Shown: positions 8,738 through 18,397, counted from the first letter of the stretch. The stretch: 64,000 bases of DNA from Bacillota bacterium (GCA_023459335.1 JAEWUO010000038.1:1-64000), one strand, 5' to 3'. Program-made: numbers and translations. Notes: generated from the sequence alone by a model not told the origin.

Positions 8738-10003
8738 ATGCAATTTGTCGACAAGGCGCGCATCGTCGTCAAGGCCGGAAACGGCGGGGACGGGCACGCC
8801 TCATTCCATCGCGAGAAATACGTACAGCAGGGCGGCCCCGACGGCGGGGACGGCGGGCGCGGCGGGGACGTCGCCTTTTTTGCCGATCCGCACATGTCCA
8901 CGCTGCTCGATTTTCAGTATCAGCGGTTTTACCGTGCGGAAAACGGCGAGCCGGGCAAGGCGGAACTCTGCACGGGCAAAAACGGCAAACCGCTGGTCAT
9001 CCGCGTGCCCGTCGGAACCGTCGTAAGGGACATGGAGAGCGGCGCGATCCTCGCGGACATGAGCGAGCCGGAAAAGGAGCGCGTCATCCTCCGCGGCGGG
9101 CGGGGCGGCAAGGGCAACGCGAAGTTCGCAACCTCCACGCGGCAGGCGCCGCGCTTCGCGCAGCCGGGCATCAAAACAAACGAGTTCGAAGTGGAACTCG
9201 AACTCAAGTCCATCGCGGACGTCGGCCTCGTCGGCCTGCCGTCCGTGGGCAAATCCACGATCCTCTCCGTGCTGACCGCGGCGAAACCGAAGATCGCGGC
9301 GTACCATTTTACGACGCTTTCACCCAACCTCGGCGTGGCGTCCCGCCGCAACCGCTCGTTCGTGCTGGCGGACATTCCAGGTCTGATTGAGGGCGCGGCG
9401 GAGGGTGCGGGGCTTGGCCACGATTTTCTGCGGCATATCGAGCGCACGCGTATGCTCGTCCACGTGCTCGATATTTCCGGCAGCGAACTGCGCGATCCGG
9501 TGGAGGATTACGAAAAGATCAACGATGAACTGAGAAAGTTTTCTCCGAAGCTCGGCGAGATTCCACAGCTGGTCGCCGCGAACAAGACCGACCTGCCGGA
9601 GGCGGAGGAGAACCTCGCCCGCTTCCGGAAAGCGTATCCCGATGCGGAAGTGTTCCCCGTTTCCGCCGCGACCGCGCAGGGGTTTGAGGCTCTATTGGAC
9701 CGCGTCGTGCAGGTGCTGGATACGCTCCCGCCCGTGCTCAGATATGAGGAGACCGAATTGATGGAGTCGTCGGGTTACGAACCGGGGTTCCATATCTTGC
9801 GCGGGGACGACGGCGTGTTCGAGGTGACGGGCGGGGACGTGGAGAAACTGCTCGACACCACCGATCCCGACGACGAAGTCTCCATGCGCCGGTTTCAGCA
9901 GCTGCTCGTTAAAAACGGCATCATCGCGGCTCTCCGCGAGATGGGTGCGAAGGACGGGGACAGCATCCGCCTCGGCGAATGGGAGTTCGATTTTATCGAC
10001 TAA
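8738..10003 (+). CDS. obgE: Obg/CgtA GTPase
   Basis: 421 residues. It has the glycine-rich Obg fold at 1-158 (PDGGDGGRGGDVAFF), then a G domain with P-loop GLPSVGKST, switch region and DIPGLIEG, NKTDLP (G4) and SAATAQG (G5), and a C-terminal OCT domain of about 70 residues (residues 345-421), a Firmicutes-typical arrangement. It acts in large ribosomal subunit maturation and stress control. Last member of the glmM-nth-obgE cluster. Confidence 0.97.
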   Translation: MQFVDKARIVVKAGNGGDGHASFHREKYVQQGGPDGGDGGRGGDVAFFADPHMSTLLDFQYQRFYRAENGEPGKAELCTGKNGKPLVIRVPVGTVVRDMESGAILADMSEPEKERVILRGGRGGKGNAKFATSTRQAPRFAQPGIKTNEFEVELELKSIADVGLVGLPSVGKSTILSVLTAAKPKIAAYHFTTLSPNLGVASRRNRSFVLADIPGLIEGAAEGAGLGHDFLRHIERTRMLVHVLDISGSELRDPVEDYEKINDELRKFSPKLGEIPQLVAANKTDLPEAEENLARFRKAYPDAEVFPVSAATAQGFEALLDRVVQVLDTLPPVLRYEETELMESSGYEPGFHILRGDDGVFEVTGGDVEKLLDTTDPDDEVSMRRFQQLLVKNGIIAALREMGAKDGDSIRLGEWEFDFID

Positions 10004-10032
10004 CCAAAGTCCAACGAAAGGCGGTATCTTAT

Positions 10033-10458
10033 ATGGAACATTCAAAACGGGAAAGCATTAGTGTTGAAACGATGGTTCCCGTATCGCCGGAGCTTGCCTG
10101 GGCGTACTGGACCGAACCCGTTCACATCACGCAGTGGAATCAGGCGTCCGGCGACTGGCACACGCCGCACGCGGAAAACGACCTGCGCGTTGGCGGCAAA
10201 TTTTCATCGCGTATGGAATCGAAGGACGGGAAATACGGTTTTGATTTCGCCGGTGTGTACGACGCGGTGGAACCGTTTGCGAAGATCGCCTATACGATTG
10301 GGGACGGGCGCAAGGTTTCCGTTTTATTCAAGACGATGAAAAGCGGAACGAAGATCACCGAAACGTTTGAAACGGAGAGCGAAAATTCTGTCGAGCGCCA
10401 GCGAATCGGCTGGCAGGCGATACTGGACAGCTACAGGCGATACGTGGAAAAACAATAA
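10033..10458 (+). CDS. SRPBCC/AHSA1-like domain protein
   Basis: 141 residues. It begins MEHSKRESISVETMV and has the START-like pattern SPELAWAYWTEPVHITQWN, later GGKFSSRMESKDGKYGFDFAG and a C-terminal long helix ending in LDSYRRYVE. This matches the AHSA1/activator of Hsp90 homologue family of small hydrophobic-ligand-binding proteins, whose bacterial function is mostly unknown. The ATG at 10033 is preceded by AAAGGCGG; earlier in-frame starts lie inside obgE. A terminator follows at once. Confidence 0.85.
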   Translation: MEHSKRESISVETMVPVSPELAWAYWTEPVHITQWNQASGDWHTPHAENDLRVGGKFSSRMESKDGKYGFDFAGVYDAVEPFAKIAYTIGDGRKVSVLFKTMKSGTKITETFETESENSVERQRIGWQAILDSYRRYVEKQ

Positions 10459-10472
10459 AAAAGAAAAACAAG

Positions 10473-10494
10473 ACCCGCCAGACGGCGGGTTTTT
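10473..10494 (+). terminator. intrinsic terminator
   Basis: ACCCGCC (10473-10479), loop AGAC, GGCGGGT (10484-10490), then TTTT. Closes the obgE/AHSA1 unit. Confidence 0.85.
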
Positions 10495-10571
10495 ACTTAC
10501 ATTCCATTTGGTTTCAGCGGAAATATGGCACAGCAAACGAGTGACTAACACGGATCAAAGCGAAACGCGCT

Positions 10572-11699
10572 TCAATTCTGCGCCGCTTTGTCCTGATACA
10601 TCAGCGAGTCGACATAGCCGAGGAATGTTGAACTGTCCCAGCCGGTCTCCGGCCGGTATACCGCGCATCCGGCGCTGAACTGGATGGCGTACGGCCGCTG
10701 TTTGGTTTCATTGAAAGACTGCGTGTGTTCACGAATCCGTAAAAGCAGAGCTCGGAGCGTATCCTCGTTGTCGATATCGGTGAGGATTACAAATTCGTCC
10801 CCGCCGTAGCGGGCGAGAAAATCGCCTTTCCGGATGCTGGACTGCAAGATCGCTGTCGCGTCCTTCAGCGCATCGTCGCCAGCAACATGGCCAAGCGTAT
10901 CGTTGACCGCCTTAAAGTGATTGATATCCAGCAAAATACAGGACAGAGGCCGCCCATCCTTGGCCATTCGCACGCGATCCGCCAGATGGATATCCATCTG
11001 CCTGCGGTTAAAGATACCTGTCAGGTGATCCAGAAAGACCTGGTCGTTTTGCAGGTTTGTCTGTGCAAGAAGGATGGAGACGGCGATGCTGCTCCAGATA
11101 ACGGCCAGTCCGTAAAACAGAATTTGCGCCGCGGCGCTCGTCAGAGCGAATACCGTAAAAAGAGTCAGCATCCAGGCGGATTTACGGGTGATCCGGTTTT
11201 TATGAATCCACACGGAAGCGGCGGATGTGATAATCGGAAGCGTCGATAAAACGGCAAGCAGCGGATACCATGGCCCGCGGTGATAGATATGGTTCTGATC
11301 AAAATAAAACATCAGATTGGTAAAAGGGGTTGTGAGCGTCAGCAGAGCGCAGATTGCAAGGGGAATGCCGAACGCATAGATCAGCTTTTTAAGGGTTTTT
11401 ACGTCATGAAAAATCTGGCTGTCCACATAAAGCGACCAGAGAAACGCGGGCATTGGCGTCAATAAAAACAGTGATATCGTGACGATATAATTGCAGACGA
11501 TCAGCAGCTCCGTGGCGGAACCGTCCAGAATCCAGGTCAGCGATTCCAGTATGAGCAGCAAAAAAACGCTGATGATCAGCCAGCGGAAGATCCGGTTGTG
11601 AATCAGGCGCTTCTCGCTGATCGCCCTGTTTGAAAAATACATGATAATGCAGACGACCGCCATGAAAAGATTCAGATCGATTCGAAGAAATACCTGCAT
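10572..11699 (-). CDS. membrane-bound diguanylate cyclase (GGDEF)
   Basis: 375 residues. The first ~215 form about seven hydrophobic helices, probably a membrane sensor. The C-terminal GGDEF domain has DHLTGIFNRRQMD, DINHFKAVNDTLGH and an intact RYGGDEF active site. The inhibitory I-site RxxD is present (RKGD five residues before GGDEF), so product inhibition is expected. It makes cyclic di-GMP at the membrane. The ATG at 11699 follows AGCAGGTGATCT. No EAL domain and no partner gene alongside; it is transcribed alone. Confidence 0.93.
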   Translation of the reverse strand: MQVFLRIDLNLFMAVVCIIMYFSNRAISEKRLIHNRIFRWLIISVFLLLILESLTWILDGSATELLIVCNYIVTISLFLLTPMPAFLWSLYVDSQIFHDVKTLKKLIYAFGIPLAICALLTLTTPFTNLMFYFDQNHIYHRGPWYPLLAVLSTLPIITSAASVWIHKNRITRKSAWMLTLFTVFALTSAAAQILFYGLAVIWSSIAVSILLAQTNLQNDQVFLDHLTGIFNRRQMDIHLADRVRMAKDGRPLSCILLDINHFKAVNDTLGHVAGDDALKDATAILQSSIRKGDFLARYGGDEFVILTDIDNEDTLRALLLRIREHTQSFNETKQRPYAIQFSAGCAVYRPETGWDSSTFLGYVDSLMYQDKAAQN

Positions 11700-11859
11700 A
11701 GATCACCTGCTGAAGCGAAATTGTTATTCTATTCGGGTATCGTTTGGTTTATGCTCCAATATCAATTGCATCGTATTAAATTATTCTTCTATATTATCAT
11801 ATTCTATTTCGTTTGCCATCGGATTGTATTGTTCGTTTTGGTCATTAACACCGAAAGAA

Positions 11860-12222
11860 TCAGCGAGTCTCCATTAACTGGATTGCTGTTTCAAACGCCC
11901 ATATTCTACGCACGGCCAGCGTGTGCTGCGGCGAGCCCGCGGCGAACTTCGGCAGTATCCGCTCCACGCGGGAGATCGTGGAGGAAAGCGCGGCGCGCGC
12001 CTGCAGGAGTTCTTCGCCGGTAAACGCGGGCGCTTCCGGCACTCCCTGTTCCCGCTGAATCAACGCCAGCGCAATCTGAAACGCGCGGATGTTTTCGGCG
12101 GTCAGCCGAAACTGCGGAGAATTCTCTTTCAGCCGCAAAAACGCCTTCTCGCTTTTATGCAGCGCGGAGGAAATCGCCCGCGCGGCTTCGCTCAGTTCAA
12201 TTTCCGAGTATAGTCGCGTCAT
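11860..12222 (-). CDS. small protein with an internal duplication, function unknown
   Basis: 120 residues, mainly helical, no membrane segment. Two ~40-residue repeats align: one containing KSEKAFLRLKENSPQFRLTA then RAFQIALALIQ, and one containing SRVERILPKFAAGSPQHTLA then WAFETAIQLM, sharing the GSPQ/NSPQ turn and AF-A-L pattern. The ATG at 12222 follows GGGAG. A hairpin with a TTTC loop (GAAA on the plus strand, 12241-12260) lies just upstream of the ribosome site. I do not recognise the family. Confidence 0.65.
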   Translation of the reverse strand: MTRLYSEIELSEAARAISSALHKSEKAFLRLKENSPQFRLTAENIRAFQIALALIQREQGVPEAPAFTGEELLQARAALSSTISRVERILPKFAAGSPQHTLAVRRIWAFETAIQLMETR

Positions 12223-12601
12223 GCTCTCTCCCGTCTGAACAGCCCGTCGAAAGGCGGGTTCTGGTTATTGTTGAACGTTTTTCGAGTTCTTTCATAGAGA
12301 GCTCTCGATCTTGTTTTCCGGTTTCGAATGGAGCGTCATCGCGATCGCCTGCGTTGGACGGATGTTGACAGATTGCACACCGCACCACACCGCGCCGGAA
12401 CTTATCATCCGCACGCAGGAGCCGCGGGCCGGATAACGGAACCCAATCGTGCTGTGCGCGGCGATCGGCGCGTTAGATTCGTTTTTTCTCTTCAGTATAC
12501 ACCCATTTTCCCAATTGGGGGCGTCTTTCCGCTCCGCTTGCCCGAACATGCCAAAAGGTGCTATGCTGTAGAAACAATTAACTTTGGAAAAGGAGCGTCC
12601 C
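12223..12601. other. intergenic region; promoter of the downstream small gene
   Basis: No convincing gene. Plus-strand promoter TTGCCC (12538-12543), 18 bp, TATGCT (12562-12567) precedes the 12602 gene. A palindrome CCCAATTGGG lies at 12510-12519. A stem AGCCCGTC / GGCGGGTT with GAAA loop is at 12241-12260. The rest shows nothing recognisable. Confidence 0.5.
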
Positions 12602-12853
12602 ATGCTCGAATATAAGTTTGACACACAGCTTCTTCTTGCGGGCGAACAGCTCAGCGAAGATGAAATTTTCGACCATATCACCGCAAACTTCGAGGGCGAC
12701 AGCCTGCTCGCCGTCGGCGACGAATCGCTGATCAAGATCCACTTCCACACCAACCGTCCCTGGGAAATCCTCGCCTACTGCGCGTCGCTCGGGGAGATCT
12801 TCGACATCGTCGTGGAAAACATGGAGCGGCAGGCGTCCGGCCTGCAGGGATAA
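12602..12853 (+). CDS. stand-alone FakA/DAK2-type accessory domain ('kinase to dihydroxyacetone kinase')
   Basis: 83 residues. It aligns by eye with the middle domain of FakA/YloV proteins: EYKFDTQLLLAGEQLSE, then DSLLAVGDESLIKIHFHTN, matching the family pattern of a Tyr/Phe-rich strand, GDSLVVVGDDDLIKVHVHTN and a closing xENM. In FakA this region lies between the DhaL-like kinase and DegV-binding parts; here it is alone. The ATG at 12602 has AAGGAG seven bases upstream and its own promoter. It may be a regulatory subunit of a fatty acid kinase encoded elsewhere; that is inference. Confidence 0.7.
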   Translation: MLEYKFDTQLLLAGEQLSEDEIFDHITANFEGDSLLAVGDESLIKIHFHTNRPWEILAYCASLGEIFDIVVENMERQASGLQG

Positions 12854-13000
12854 CTGTTTTTCGGAAATTCGCACTGTTTTTCTTCGGTTCATTTTTCTTT
12901 ATATACTGTTGTCTGCAGGGCGTGGTTGACTGCGCTCGAATTTCCGTTTCCGTTTCCGCGGCATATTGCCGCGCCCCCCCGACGGATGGAGGAAACTTGT

Positions 13001-13674
13001 ATGTTTCATATCCTCGTCGTAGAAGACGACACCAACGCAAGAAAACTGATGAAAGCCGTGCTGGAGCGCGCGGAGTATTCCGTTTCGACCGCGGTCAACG
13101 GGGAGGACGCGCTTACGCTCATGGACACGCATCACATTGATCTCATCGTGCTTGACGTCATGATGCCCGGTATGGACGGCTATACGTTTACGGGCGAACT
13201 CCGCGCGGCGGGAAGCACAATCCCGATCCTGATGGTCACGGCCAGGCAGCTGCCTGCCGACAAAAAAAAGGGTTTCTCGCGGGTACGGACGATTATATGA
13301 CAAAGCCCGTGGACACGGAAGAAATGCTGCTTAGGATCAAGGCGCTGCTGCGGCGCTCGCACATCGTCAGCGAACGCAGGCTCGACGTCGGCGGCGTGTC
13401 GCTGGATTACGACGCGCTCACGGTGACGCGCGGCGAGGAGAAGCAGACGCTCCCGCAAAAGGAGTTTTATCTGCTGTATAAGCTTCTCTCCAGCCCCGAC
13501 AAAATATTCACGCGCATCCAGCTGATGGATGAAATCTGGGGGATGGAATCCGAAAGCGGGGACACGACGGTCAACGTGCACATCAACCGCCTGCGCAGGC
13601 GGTTCGAAAGTTATCCCGAATTTGAGCTCATCTCCGTACGCGGGCTGGGGTATAAGGCGGTGAAAAAACCATGA
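13001..13674 (+). pseudogene. OmpR-family response regulator interrupted by a frameshift at an A8 tract
   Basis: The receiver half starts at the ATG at 13001 (GGAGG eight bases upstream): MFHILVVEDDTNARKLMKAV, phosphoacceptor Asp52 in LIVLDVMMPGMDGY. The frame is lost after ADKKKGF. The next frame carries GFLAGTDDYMTKPVDTEE and the winged-helix domain ending RGLGYKAVKKP. The switch lies at eight adenines, 13262-13269; a ninth A, or a -1 slip on A-AAA-AAG, would restore one 225-residue protein. It could be an assembly indel, a fresh mutation, or real recoding. The downstream histidine kinase is intact and overlaps by ATGA, which argues against long-standing decay. Confidence 0.85.
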
Positions 13675-14729
13675 CCGGACAGAAAGAGCCTTTTCGCAGG
13701 AATATCGGGCTGCCGATCCTGTTTTCCACGATCGTGTTCGCGATCCTGATGATCACCGCAATGCTCATATCCATCGTAGGCATTCTGCTCATCCGCATCA
13801 ACGCGATCAACCTCGTGAAAATTTCCCGCAGTGAGCCGATGCTTCCGGTCTTCCTGCTGCTCGTCATCAGCGTGGTGGTTGGTACCGTGGTGTCGTTCGT
13901 CATCAGCCGGTTTCCGCTGAGGCCCATCCGCCGTATCATCGACGCGACGAATCGGCTCGCGGAGGGGGATTTTTCAGTGCGCCTTCAGCTTCCGGGGCCG
14001 AGTTCGTTTCAGGAGCTTGCGTCCAGCTTTAACCGCATGGCGGAGGAACTGGGCGGCATCGAACTGCTGCGCACGGATTTCGTCGATCATTTTTCGCACG
14101 AATTCAAGACGCCGATTGTCTCCATCAAGGGGTTTGCCGAGGAATTGCGGCACGACGACCTCACGAAGGAGCAGCGGAACGAATACCTCGGCATCATCAT
14201 CTCCGAGTCCTCGCGCCTCTCCGCGCTGGCGACCAACGTACTCAATCTTTCCCGCGTGGAGAAGCAGGCGATCCTGACCAACCGCATCCGTTTCGACCTG
14301 AGCGAACTCGTGCGCCGCTGCGTGCTGCTCTTTGAGAGCAAATGGGAGCAGCGCAGGCTGAATCTCACCGTAGAACTCGACGAGGTCAGCTTGCTTGGGG
14401 ACGAAGAGCTTTTAAGCCAGGTCTGGCTCAACCTCATCGACAACGCGGTCAAGTTTACGCCTGAGGGCGGCAGCGTTGAGATCCGGCTGTCCCGAAAGGA
14501 TGGAACAGCGTGTTTCTCCATCCGCGACGACGGGTACGGCATCTCCGAGGAAGTGCAGAAACACATCTTCGATAAATTCTATCAGGGCGATCCTTCGCGT
14601 TCCGTATCCGGAAACGGGCTGGGCCTCTCCATTGCAAAGCGCGTGGTCGCGCTGCACGGCGGGACGATCTCCTGCCGGAGCGAAGAAGGCGCCGGAACGG
14701 AGTTTATTGTCGAACTGCCGCTGTCATAA
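13671..14729 (+). CDS. sensor histidine kinase
   Basis: 352 residues. Two membrane helices (about 12-42 and 58-82) enclose a very short outside loop, so it probably senses within the membrane. HAMP follows (FPLRPIRRIIDATNRLAEGD), then HisKA with phosphoacceptor His143 (FSHEFKTPIVSIKGF) and HATPase with NLIDNAVKFTPEGG, DDGYGI and GNGLGLSIAKRVV. It phosphorylates the response regulator just upstream (4-bp overlap). The MacA/MacB-like transporter that follows is its likely target, as in intramembrane-sensing kinases paired with ABC exporters. Confidence 0.95.
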   Translation: MTGQKEPFRRNIGLPILFSTIVFAILMITAMLISIVGILLIRINAINLVKISRSEPMLPVFLLLVISVVVGTVVSFVISRFPLRPIRRIIDATNRLAEGDFSVRLQLPGPSSFQELASSFNRMAEELGGIELLRTDFVDHFSHEFKTPIVSIKGFAEELRHDDLTKEQRNEYLGIIISESSRLSALATNVLNLSRVEKQAILTNRIRFDLSELVRRCVLLFESKWEQRRLNLTVELDEVSLLGDEELLSQVWLNLIDNAVKFTPEGGSVEIRLSRKDGTACFSIRDDGYGISEEVQKHIFDKFYQGDPSRSVSGNGLGLSIAKRVVALHGGTISCRSEEGAGTEFIVELPLS

Positions 14730-14868
14730 GCGGGGTCAATGAAAAAATAACACGATACCGCGCGCCGCAGTTTTTCTTCCGTTTACCTTCGTAAGATAGG
14801 ATAGGCGTGCAAACAGGAAAAAATCGCTCCGGTCATGCCGGAGACGATACGAAAGGAATCCGAAACCC

Positions 14869-16413
14869 ATGCAAACCAAGAAGAAAAAGTCTCGCGTCTG
14901 GCTCTGGGTCCTTATCGCGGTGGTCGTCACCATCGTGGTTGGGCTGACCCTGCTGCAAGGCGCCGTGAAGCGCGCGTCGGCAGACGTCTACGTTTCGCAT
15001 ACCGTTGAAACCGGCACGGTGGCGCGCACGGTTACCGGCAGCGGCCGGCTTGACTCGGCGGACAGCGAAACGCTCCGCCTGCCCGGCGGCGTTCATATCG
15101 CCGGCATTCCGGCCAAAGCCGGGGACGTTGTGAAAGCCGGGGACGTTCTTGCAACGCTGGACGTCGATTCGCTGAAAGACCTGGCCGCTCAGGTCAGCAC
15201 GGAACTCAGCTCGCTTGATCGCGAGATCGCTTCCCGCAGCGACGTAACCTCCGTGAAATCCCCCGTTCGGGGCCGGATCAAATTCCTGCCCGCGGGCAAA
15301 GGGGACGACGTGCTGTCCGTTATCGGCGCAAACGGCGCGCTCGCGCTGATCTCGGCCGACGAAATGATGCAGGTCGAGATCGCTTCCGCCGGATCGCTCC
15401 CGCTCTACTCCAATGTCCAGGTGCGCTGGGACGGCGGAAAAGCGAAGGGCATGATCTATGAAAAGACACCCGCCGGCTATCTCGTCACCCTGACCGACGA
15501 CGGCACGCCGTATCTGGCGGCCGCACAGGTTTTCGACGGGGATACGCTGCTCGGCGAAGGGACGCTGACGATCCATTCGCCCGTCGCGGTGTTCGCCGCG
15601 GGCGGACAGATCACGGAATCGGAAGAAAAAGAGAATTCCTTTGTCTATGCCGGCACCAAACTCTTTACGATCGAAAACGCGCCGGACAGCGCGAGCTACC
15701 GCACCTCCTATTCCGAGCGCGCGGATAAAGCCGCGCTCTATGAAGCGCTGCTGTCCTATATCGCCGATCCGCGCGTGCTCGCGCCCTTGGACGGAGTCGT
15801 CGACCAGGTTCTAATATCGGAAGATACCGACGTTGCGGCTTCGACCACCGCGGACGGGCTCAGCGACGCGGTTTCGCTCCACACCGGCGGCGCGGTGAAA
15901 CTGAGCATCGACGCCGACGAGCTGGATATCGATTCCATCGCGCTCGGTCAGAGCGCGAGCGTCACGCTCGACGCGTACCCCGGCGAAACCTTCAACGCAA
16001 CTGTGACGCATATCTCCCGCATCGGTGAGGTGAACGGCACCATCACGACATATCCCGTCGAAGTGACGCTCGACTACGATGCGCGTATTCTGGAGGGGAT
16101 GAACGGCAGCGCGGTGATTCTCACGTCCAAGAAAGAGAACGTACCCATGCTGCCCGTCGACCTGATCAACGAGGACTCCGCGGGAGAATACGTCAACGTC
16201 CTGTCCGCGGACGGCCAGAGTTATGAGCGCAGGGACATCACGACCGGGCTTTCCGACGGCACGAACGCCGAAATCACGAGCGGGCTTGCCGCCGGAGATA
16301 CGATCTGGTACATGGCCGCGAAGGAAAATCCTTACAGCTCCTTCCCGGGTATGAATAATGCCAGCAGGCGGATGAACAACGCCCAGGGTACTCCCTCGAA
16401 CGGTGGTGAGTAA
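14869..16413 (+). CDS. efflux adaptor subunit (MacA/HlyD-like membrane fusion protein)
   Basis: 514 residues. Short basic N-terminus, then one membrane helix (VWLWVLIAVVVTIVVGLTLL). The lipoyl-like half motifs are split: GIPAKAGDVVKAGDVLATL early and PVRGRIKFLPAGKGDDVL and ALDGVVDQVL later. The beta-barrel region contains DADELDIDSIALGQSASVTLD and the end has GLAAGDTIWYM. In Gram-positive bacteria such adaptors work with MacB-like ABC transporters to export peptides or drugs. The ATPase gene starts 2 bp after its stop. Confidence 0.9.
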   Translation: MQTKKKKSRVWLWVLIAVVVTIVVGLTLLQGAVKRASADVYVSHTVETGTVARTVTGSGRLDSADSETLRLPGGVHIAGIPAKAGDVVKAGDVLATLDVDSLKDLAAQVSTELSSLDREIASRSDVTSVKSPVRGRIKFLPAGKGDDVLSVIGANGALALISADEMMQVEIASAGSLPLYSNVQVRWDGGKAKGMIYEKTPAGYLVTLTDDGTPYLAAAQVFDGDTLLGEGTLTIHSPVAVFAAGGQITESEEKENSFVYAGTKLFTIENAPDSASYRTSYSERADKAALYEALLSYIADPRVLAPLDGVVDQVLISEDTDVAASTTADGLSDAVSLHTGGAVKLSIDADELDIDSIALGQSASVTLDAYPGETFNATVTHISRIGEVNGTITTYPVEVTLDYDARILEGMNGSAVILTSKKENVPMLPVDLINEDSAGEYVNVLSADGQSYERRDITTGLSDGTNAEITSGLAAGDTIWYMAAKENPYSSFPGMNNASRRMNNAQGTPSNGGE

Positions 16414-16415
16414 GC

Positions 16416-17108
16416 ATGCCATCCCCCAATCGCCCGATCATCCAAATGACCGATATCACGAAGATATATACGGTCGGCGGGGAGGAGGTGCGCGCGCTTG
16501 ACGGCGCCAGCCTTACGATCCGCGAGGGCGAGTTCGTAAGCATCATCGGCCCCTCCGGCAGCGGCAAGAGCACACTGATGAACATCATCGGCTGTCTCGA
16601 TGTGGCCGATGGCGGCGAATACATCCTAGACGGGCAGTCGATCGAACAATATTCCGAAGAAGAGCTTGCGCGCATCCGCAACAAGAAGATCGGCTTCGTG
16701 TTTCAGAACTTCAACCTGCTCTCGCGCATGAACGCGCTGTCCAACGTGGAGCTGCCGCTGATTTACCAGCGCGTGCATATCAGCGAGCGGCGCGAACGCG
16801 CGATGCGCGCGCTCGAACGCGTCGGGCTTAAGGACCGCGCGAACCACAAACCCACGGAACTCTCCGGCGGACAGCAGCAGCGCGTCGCCGTCGCCCGTGC
16901 GCTCGCGACGGATCCCGCGATCCTGCTTGCGGACGAACCAACCGGGAACCTCGACAGCAGGACCGGCGACGACATCATTTCGCTCTTTCACGAGCTGCAT
17001 GACGCGGGCGATACGATCGTTCTGATCACGCACAACGAGGAGATCGCGCGGCAGACGCAGCGGCGCATCCGCATCATGGACGGACGCGTAACGGAGGTGG
17101 AAGCATGA
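16416..17108 (+). CDS. ABC transporter ATP-binding protein (MacB/LolD type)
   Basis: 230 residues, a single ATPase domain. Walker [11 protein letters not shown]-loop VFQNFNLL, signature [15 protein letters not shown], Walker [11 protein letters not shown]-loop VLITHN. It powers the permease encoded next; the genes overlap by 4 bp (ATGA at 17105). Such mechanotransmission ABC systems act on extracytoplasmic substrates with the adaptor upstream. Confidence 0.95.
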   Translation: MPSPNRPIIQMTDITKIYTVGGEEVRALDGASLTIREGEFVSIIGPSGSGKSTLMNIIGCLDVADGGEYILDGQSIEQYSEEELARIRNKKIGFVFQNFNLLSRMNALSNVELPLIYQRVHISERRERAMRALERVGLKDRANHKPTELSGGQQQRVAVARALATDPAILLADEPTGNLDSRTGDDIISLFHELHDAGDTIVLITHNEEIARQTQRRIRIMDGRVTEVEA

Positions 17109-18274
17109 TCATCCAGTCGATCAAAATGGCCTGGGAAGCCATCGCCTCCAATAAACTCCGCTCGTTTCTGACCATGCTTGGCATCATCATCGGCGTGGTC
17201 GCGCTTGTGGTGCTCGTCTCCCTTGTCAACGGCGCGACCGGCGCGGTTACGAGCGAGATCACAGCGCTGGGGAACGATATGGTCACCGTCAACGTCAAAG
17301 ACGACAAGGGCTCGCCGATCCGTCTGGAGGATCTGGACGAGATCGCGGCGCTGGACGCGGTCAACGAGGCGGCTCCTTCCGGCAGCATGAACGCCACGGC
17401 AAAACACGGCTACAACGACACGACGGTCTCCCTGTACGGCACCACCCCTGCGTATTACAACGTACAGGGGCTCAAGCTGAAATACGGCCGGTTTTTAAAA
17501 ACCGTGGACGTAGAGAACGCGTCCTATGTCGCCGTGCTTGCTTATAATACGGCGGACGAGCTGTTCGGCAAGGCCGACATTGTCGGCGAGTCGCTGGTCA
17601 TCGGCGGGAGGAACTTCCTGATCGTCGGCGTGCTGGAGGAGGACGATTCTCTCTTTGCCTCGATGCTGGGCGGGTTTTCCGCCTATGCGCCGTTTACGGT
17701 CGTATCCCGCATGGCGGACGAGCCGTATGTTACCGACCTCTCCGTTTCCCCGAACGGGAACACGGACGATACGGAAACGCAGGTGAACGACTTTATGCTC
17801 GCGCGGTTCCATCAGGACGAAGACGCGTTCCGGCTCATGAACATGAGCAGCATATCTGACGCGATGAGCACGGTTACCGGCACGCTCTCGCTGCTCCTGG
17901 GCGGCATCGCCGCGATCTCCCTTCTCGTCGGCGGCATCGGCATCATGAACATCATGCTGGTTTCCGTCACGGAGCGCACGAAGGAAATCGGCATCCGTAA
18001 GGCCATCGGCGCGGGGAAACGGAGCATCATGATGCAGTTCCTCATCGAGGCGCTTATGGTCAGCCTCATGGGTTGCATCCTGGGGCTTGCGCTGTCGTGG
18101 ATGATTCTTGAGATCGTTACCGTCATCGCAAAGACGATCTCGTTCTCCATGTCGCTTGGCGTGGTGCTGCTCGCGGTCGGGTTCGCCTCGGCCATCGGCC
18201 TCATCTTCGGCCTGTATCCCGCCAACAAGGCGTCGAACATGCATCCGATCGACGCCCTCCGATACGAGGGCTGA
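17105..18274 (+). CDS. MacB/FtsX-type ABC permease
   Basis: 389 residues. One N-terminal helix (SFLTMLGIIIGVVALVVLVS), a ~220-residue extracytoplasmic MacB_PCD domain, then three C-terminal helices, with the family signature GGIGIMNIMLVSVTERTKEI and a terminal NKASNMHPIDALRYEG. It is the membrane partner of the ATPase and adaptor upstream, and the last gene of the unit. Confidence 0.95.
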   Translation: MIIQSIKMAWEAIASNKLRSFLTMLGIIIGVVALVVLVSLVNGATGAVTSEITALGNDMVTVNVKDDKGSPIRLEDLDEIAALDAVNEAAPSGSMNATAKHGYNDTTVSLYGTTPAYYNVQGLKLKYGRFLKTVDVENASYVAVLAYNTADELFGKADIVGESLVIGGRNFLIVGVLEEDDSLFASMLGGFSAYAPFTVVSRMADEPYVTDLSVSPNGNTDDTETQVNDFMLARFHQDEDAFRLMNMSSISDAMSTVTGTLSLLLGGIAAISLLVGGIGIMNIMLVSVTERTKEIGIRKAIGAGKRSIMMQFLIEALMVSLMGCILGLALSWMILEIVTVIAKTISFSMSLGVVLLAVGFASAIGLIFGLYPANKASNMHPIDALRYEG

Positions 18275-18397
18275 GCCGGTCGTTTCAAAAGCGTGCTCCT
18301 TCGCAGGACAACATCGCCTTTCCCATGGCGCCTCCTCCTGCGAACCCGCATGGCTGCGGACGGTTCCCCCCTCTTTCAAGGCCGCCCGCAGCAAAAA

